Positions 61,417 to 64,000 of a stretch of DNA of 64,000 bases are shown one piece after another (the first letter of the stretch is position 1; every line of letters begins with the position of its first letter). Location: NCBI RefSeq assembly GCF_000185725.2, contig NZ_KI391953.1, forward strand, positions 1,356,750 through 1,420,749, written 5' to 3'. The notes beneath the pieces were generated by a model. That model searched no databases. It was not told where the DNA came from and was given only the letters and a program-made list of their open reading frames with translations. The stretch is from Segniliparus rugosus ATCC BAA-974. GTDB lineage: Bacteria; Actinomycetota; Actinomycetes; Mycobacteriales; Mycobacteriaceae. The translations under genes were made by a program, and so were the position numbers.

Positions 61417-61491
61417 TGGGGTGACGAGCGGGGCACGAGCCTGCGACATACGGCTTTGGAGACCGCTGCTCTTCCAGTTGGACTACTCCCC
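61417..61491 (-). tRNA. tRNA-Trp(CCA)-like sequence, probably degenerate
   Basis: In the 109-bp gap before lysA the minus strand reads like a tRNA-Trp: D-loop AACTGGAAGAGCA, anticodon arm GCGGT-CTCCAAA-GCCGT with anticodon CCA, and GCAGG-CTCGTGC-CCCGC as a T arm. The acceptor ends GGGG/CCCC pair, but two further acceptor pairs, one D-stem pair and one T-stem pair are mismatched, and three extra bases follow the T arm. Mycobacteriophages such as L5 carry tRNA-Trp near lysA, so this is probably a phage tRNA or its relic. Confidence 0.42.
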
Positions 61492-61509
61492 GAATGCTCT
61501 GAGCTGCGC

Positions 61510-61989
61510 TCAGGCCACGGTCATGTACGAGGTGTTCTGCAAGGTCGGTCGGACGAAGAACGCGCCTTCGCCGTAGTACTGGAATCGGACGGTGCTCTCA
61601 TCCGAGAGGTTGCCTGTCCACGAGTAAGAGAAGCTGGAGCTGTTCGAGCCGCTGGTGGCTACCACGGAGCCGTTCACCAAGATTCGGACCCTGGAGTCGG
61701 GGACGCTTCCACCCGAGACGTTCGCCCGAACAGTGACCGTCGCGCCCGTCTTGCTTCCTTGCACAACGACGGCGGGGGGCGACCCCGACACGACGGTGTC
61801 GGGGTCGCCAGCTCCGAAGTTCGGCACGTCGATCCAGTTCGTTCCGGTTCCCGTCAAGTTGGCAGTGACATTTCCGCGAGCGGGAATCCACGCCTGCCAA
61901 ACTTTGACAGCGCCTTTGTAGACGCGCTTGACCAGCGTCGATCCTTTGTAAAAGGCGGTCGGGCCGGTCGATCCTTTGTAGACGGCCAT
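61510..61989 (-). CDS. phage tail-fibre-associated protein with YKGS repeats
   Basis: A 159-residue protein. The N-terminal ~30 residues contain three copies of a (V/F)YKG(S/A) motif (AVYKGST, AFYKGST, RVYKGAV). The rest is a beta-rich Gly/Thr/Val domain of immunoglobulin/fibronectin character (ATVTVRANVSGGSVPDSRVR). The ATG overlaps the fibre-gene stop by one base (TGATG), so it is probably a tip or chaperone for the collagen-like fibre. No family assignment. Confidence 0.62.
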   Translation of the reverse strand: MAVYKGSTGPTAFYKGSTLVKRVYKGAVKVWQAWIPARGNVTANLTGTGTNWIDVPNFGAGDPDTVVSGSPPAVVVQGSKTGATVTVRANVSGGSVPDSRVRILVNGSVVATSGSNSSSFSYSWTGNLSDESTVRFQYYGEGAFFVRPTLQNTSYMTVA

Positions 61990-63080
61990 CAGCTCACCAT
62001 GTAGATCGTGTAGGTGTCTTTGGTCGCGATGGCGTTGTACTCGGCCTGGGTTCCGAACCAGAAGACCATCTTCGCGTCGAGCAGGTTGCCCCCCTCCATG
62101 ACCTTGCACCACGCGCGTCCGTAGCCCAGCTTGCCCATTTCGATCTCGGCGTTGGCGTTGATGTCCGCGTTGACAATGGTGCCGTCCGCTATCTTGTCGC
62201 TGGTCACAGCGTTGGCGGCAAGCTTCGGGCCGGTCACGGACCCGTCTGTGGGGGTGCGTGTGTCTGAGAGCCTGGGATCGTTCCCGGCACAGGCTGTCGA
62301 CCCGGTCGTACCGATAACCAGACTGGAAGTCCCGGCCCCGAGGGCGGATCTGGCGGCGGCTGCGTCCGCCGCTGTGAGGACCGAGCGGCCTATCGCGGTG
62401 CTGTCGCTGATGTTCGCGGCGGAAGGCTGGTAGTTGCCTGCCTTCGCCGTCGTGCTCGTTGTTCCGATAGTCGGAGGGAACGTGGGCGGCTTGTCTGTGA
62501 TCCCCGCCCAGGTCGTGGTCCCGGCCGCGCCTTGCGGACCTTGGGGGCCTTGGTCTCCGGTGTCGCCTTTCGGGCCGGTGGCACCCGCTGGGCCAGTCGG
62601 TCCTTGAGGGCCTGTGGCCCCGGTGTCGCCCTTAGGCCCTACGGGTCCTTGTGGTCCGGGCTCTCCTCGCTCGCCCTGATCGCCCTTCGCCCCTTGCACC
62701 GGGGTTCCTGCCGCCTCGGGAGGCCATCCCGTGGCCGTGCGGCGGTACAGCTTCCCGGCCGCGAGCCACACGTCGCCTTCAGAGACCCCGGAGGGCGGCA
62801 GGTCCGCGTACGCGTCCACCTGTCCGTGAATCTTCAGCCCGTCGCCTTTCGGCCCGGTCTCGCCCTGTGGCCCCGCTGGACCGGTCGGCCCGACCGGTCC
62901 AGGAGCGCCTTGCGGGCCTTGAGGACCGGCGGGGCCTTGGGTACCTTGAGGGCCGGGATGTCCGGGGATTTGGATGATATGCCCGACCGGCAAGGTGGCC
63001 GACCCGACAATCGTCCCGGAGGGGGAGCCGACGTACGACACGGCTGGAACGCCATCTGGAGGCGACCCTTTCAACATCAT
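61989..63080 (-). CDS. collagen-like phage tail fibre
   Basis: A 363-residue protein with two Gly-X-Y blocks, at 62834-62966 ([16 protein letters not shown] and on) and 62528-62697 ([16 protein letters not shown] and on). A ~45-residue non-collagen spacer separates them, containing the [19 protein letters not shown] segment, a common fibre motif. The C-terminal ~170 residues are beta-rich ([21 protein letters not shown], as in fibre tip repeats). Triple-helical fibres of this kind bind host surfaces. The ATG at 63080 overlaps the upstream stop by 4 bp. Confidence 0.82.
   Translation of the reverse strand: MMLKGSPPDGVPAVSYVGSPSGTIVGSATLPVGHIIQIPGHPGPQGTQGPAGPQGPQGAPGPVGPTGPAGPQGETGPKGDGLKIHGQVDAYADLPPSGVSEGDVWLAAGKLYRRTATGWPPEAAGTPVQGAKGDQGERGEPGPQGPVGPKGDTGATGPQGPTGPAGATGPKGDTGDQGPQGPQGAAGTTTWAGITDKPPTFPPTIGTTSTTAKAGNYQPSAANISDSTAIGRSVLTAADAAAARSALGAGTSSLVIGTTGSTACAGNDPRLSDTRTPTDGSVTGPKLAANAVTSDKIADGTIVNADINANAEIEMGKLGYGRAWCKVMEGGNLLDAKMVFWFGTQAEYNAIATKDTYTIYMVS
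62528..62966 (-). repeat. Gly-X-Y collagen-like coding repeat blocks
   Basis: Two stretches of GGX-NNN-NNN periodicity inside the fibre gene, rich in GGACCT/GGCCCC codons. They are prone to length variation by slippage between related phages. Confidence 0.8.
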
Positions 63081-64000
63081 TCCTGCACCATCACCCTTCC
63101 CCGCGCGACCGGGTCGCCGCCAGCGGGCTCTCCCTCGGGCAGGAACACCAATTGCCACCGTGTGCGGGGCTCGATCAGGTCCACCTGCTCGCTCTCGACC
63201 TTGATCGTCGCTTTGGCCCCGTCGATGGTGAACGGCCAAATCGTCATCCGCGCCTTGCCCGGTCTGATGACCGAGACCTCCACGCGCTGCTCGTTGTTGA
63301 CCCCGGTGAGCGCCGTGGTGTCCGGGGCGATAGGCGGGACGTAGGTGTCGCTGAGCGCTCCGACGAACTCGACCTGGTAGACGTGGTTCCAGTAGAAGTC
63401 AACGTGGACTGTGGAGAACAGTCCGACGAGCTGGGCCACCGAGTTGATGACCGATTCGATCATGTTCGAGGTGACGTTCACGCCGAACGTGATCAGCCCC
63501 TGCTCGTCGTAGGACTTGAGCGAGGTGACGGTCAGCTTCGCGTTCTTCGCCTGCGACACCGAGAACTCGATGTCCACGCCCAGCAGCGAGTCGAACGAGT
63601 TGAACAGCCCGTTCACGGTCGTGTTGATCAGGTTCATCAGTTGCTCGTTGAGCTGCGCCAGCCCGTTCGTGATTGTGGAGGTGCGAACGCCTGGGAAAAG
63701 ACCGCCTGTCAGCCCCCAGCCGAGCCCCCAGCCGAATCCGAGGATCTGCTGAACGTCTGTGCCCGCCAGCGCTCCGACGAACTCGACTCGGTAGGTGTAG
63801 TTGTCGATCTTGGTCACGGCCGCGTTGCCCGCGCCGATGGTGGACAACGCGGAAAGCTTGCTCTGCACGGTCGCTGCGTCCGCGCCGAACGGGATGTCCG
63901 CCGTCGTCTGGCCGCTGTAGTTGAGCCGGAACGTGCCGCCCGTCGGGTTGCCGTACAGCTTCACCTCTTGGATCTCGTTGTGGGCCGCGTTGAGCGTCAA
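63077..64000 (-). CDS. phage minor tail protein with Ig-like modules, 5' end outside the window
   Basis: At least 307 residues; the frame is open to the right edge, and the TTG at the very end is unlikely to be the start. A module [19 protein letters not shown]...[20 protein letters not shown]...RVEFVGAL is followed by a Gly/Trp-rich [13 protein letters not shown] segment, helices and a second [13 protein letters not shown] copy. The module is related to the insertion in the tail-tube protein of the same prophage. Next to the collagen-like fibre gene, this is probably an adhesin or fibre-base component. Confidence 0.6.
   Translation of the reverse strand: MTLNAAHNEIQEVKLYGNPTGGTFRLNYSGQTTADIPFGADAATVQSKLSALSTIGAGNAAVTKIDNYTYRVEFVGALAGTDVQQILGFGWGLGWGLTGGLFPGVRTSTITNGLAQLNEQLMNLINTTVNGLFNSFDSLLGVDIEFSVSQAKNAKLTVTSLKSYDEQGLITFGVNVTSNMIESVINSVAQLVGLFSTVHVDFYWNHVYQVEFVGALSDTYVPPIAPDTTALTGVNNEQRVEVSVIRPGKARMTIWPFTIDGAKATIKVESEQVDLIEPRTRWQLVFLPEGEPAGGDPVARGRVMVQE

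Larger units (their letters stand above)
39553..64000. mobile_element. siphovirus-type prophage, left portion
   Basis: From the tRNA-fMet 3' end to the right edge lie a tyrosine integrase and a complete minus-strand module of structural, packaging and lysis genes in typical actinophage style, with ATGA/TGATG overlaps between many genes. The host boundary (attL) is inside or just after the tRNA T arm. Repressor, excise, replication genes and attR are not in the window. All recognisable morphogenesis genes look intact, so the element could be inducible. Confidence 0.93.

Overview
The window is high-GC chromosomal DNA from a mycolic-acid-containing actinobacterium (order Mycobacteriales). It carries AftD for cell-wall arabinan, the FabG4/HtdX/FadA2 lipid enzymes, mycoredoxin, WhiB7, a UPF0182 protein and, in a resident prophage, a LysB mycolylarabinogalactan esterase. 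Several blocks follow the Mycobacterium tuberculosis gene order (Rv0236c-Rv0236A; Rv0241c-Rv0243; Rv3313c-Rv3319; Rv3193c-Rv3198A), but protein divergence and missing domains argue against the genus Mycobacterium itself. Segniliparus or a relative is my guess from recall, not a proven assignment.

Layout. 1-8.8 kb: end of an acyltransferase, aftD with its small upstream partner, and divergent htdX-fabG4 / fadA2 genes separated by a 32-bp perfect palindrome plus a second half-copy. 8.9-12.3 kb: a translationally coupled accessory operon (ESX-like/DUF4185 protein, PknH-like lipoprotein, coiled-coil protein), partly AT-rich. 12.6-15.5 kb: MmpS-like secreted proteins, one of them broken, and a purine permease fused to an OHCU-decarboxylase-like domain. 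15.7-22.7 kb: sdhCDAB divergent from cdd-deoA-add (TCA cycle/respiration and nucleoside salvage). 22.9-25.2 kb: two tandem paralogues joining a helix-turn-helix to a membrane domain, with conversion tracts. 25.4-39.4 kb: TIM-barrel protein, acidic protein, mycoredoxin, a short UvrD2, whiB7 with a long regulatory leader, a P-loop kinase, an ABC1 kinase, a TOMM/ThiF-like protein, a DUF2342 Zn-protease homologue, a Lon/PDZ protease and UPF0182.

39.5 kb to the right edge is the left part of a siphovirus-type prophage integrated at the 3' end of the initiator tRNA-fMet gene. Apart from the tRNA, all its genes are on the minus strand. Read in the direction of transcription they are: tail protein, collagen-like fibre, small protein, tRNA-Trp-like relic, lysA, lysB, terminase, portal, VG15 protein, scaffold, capsid, connectors, tail tube, frameshifted tail chaperone, tape measure, baseplate/tail proteins, holin-like genes, terminator, integrase. 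The immunity and replication genes and attR lie outside the window.

I found no CRISPR array, rRNA, insertion sequence or recognisable defence island. The most unusual items are the fabG4/fadA2 operator, the ESX-like/DUF4185 protein, the permease-decarboxylase fusion that seems to lack the family's catalytic His, the converted helix-turn-helix/membrane pair, and the truncated UvrD2 beside an intact whiB7 leader.
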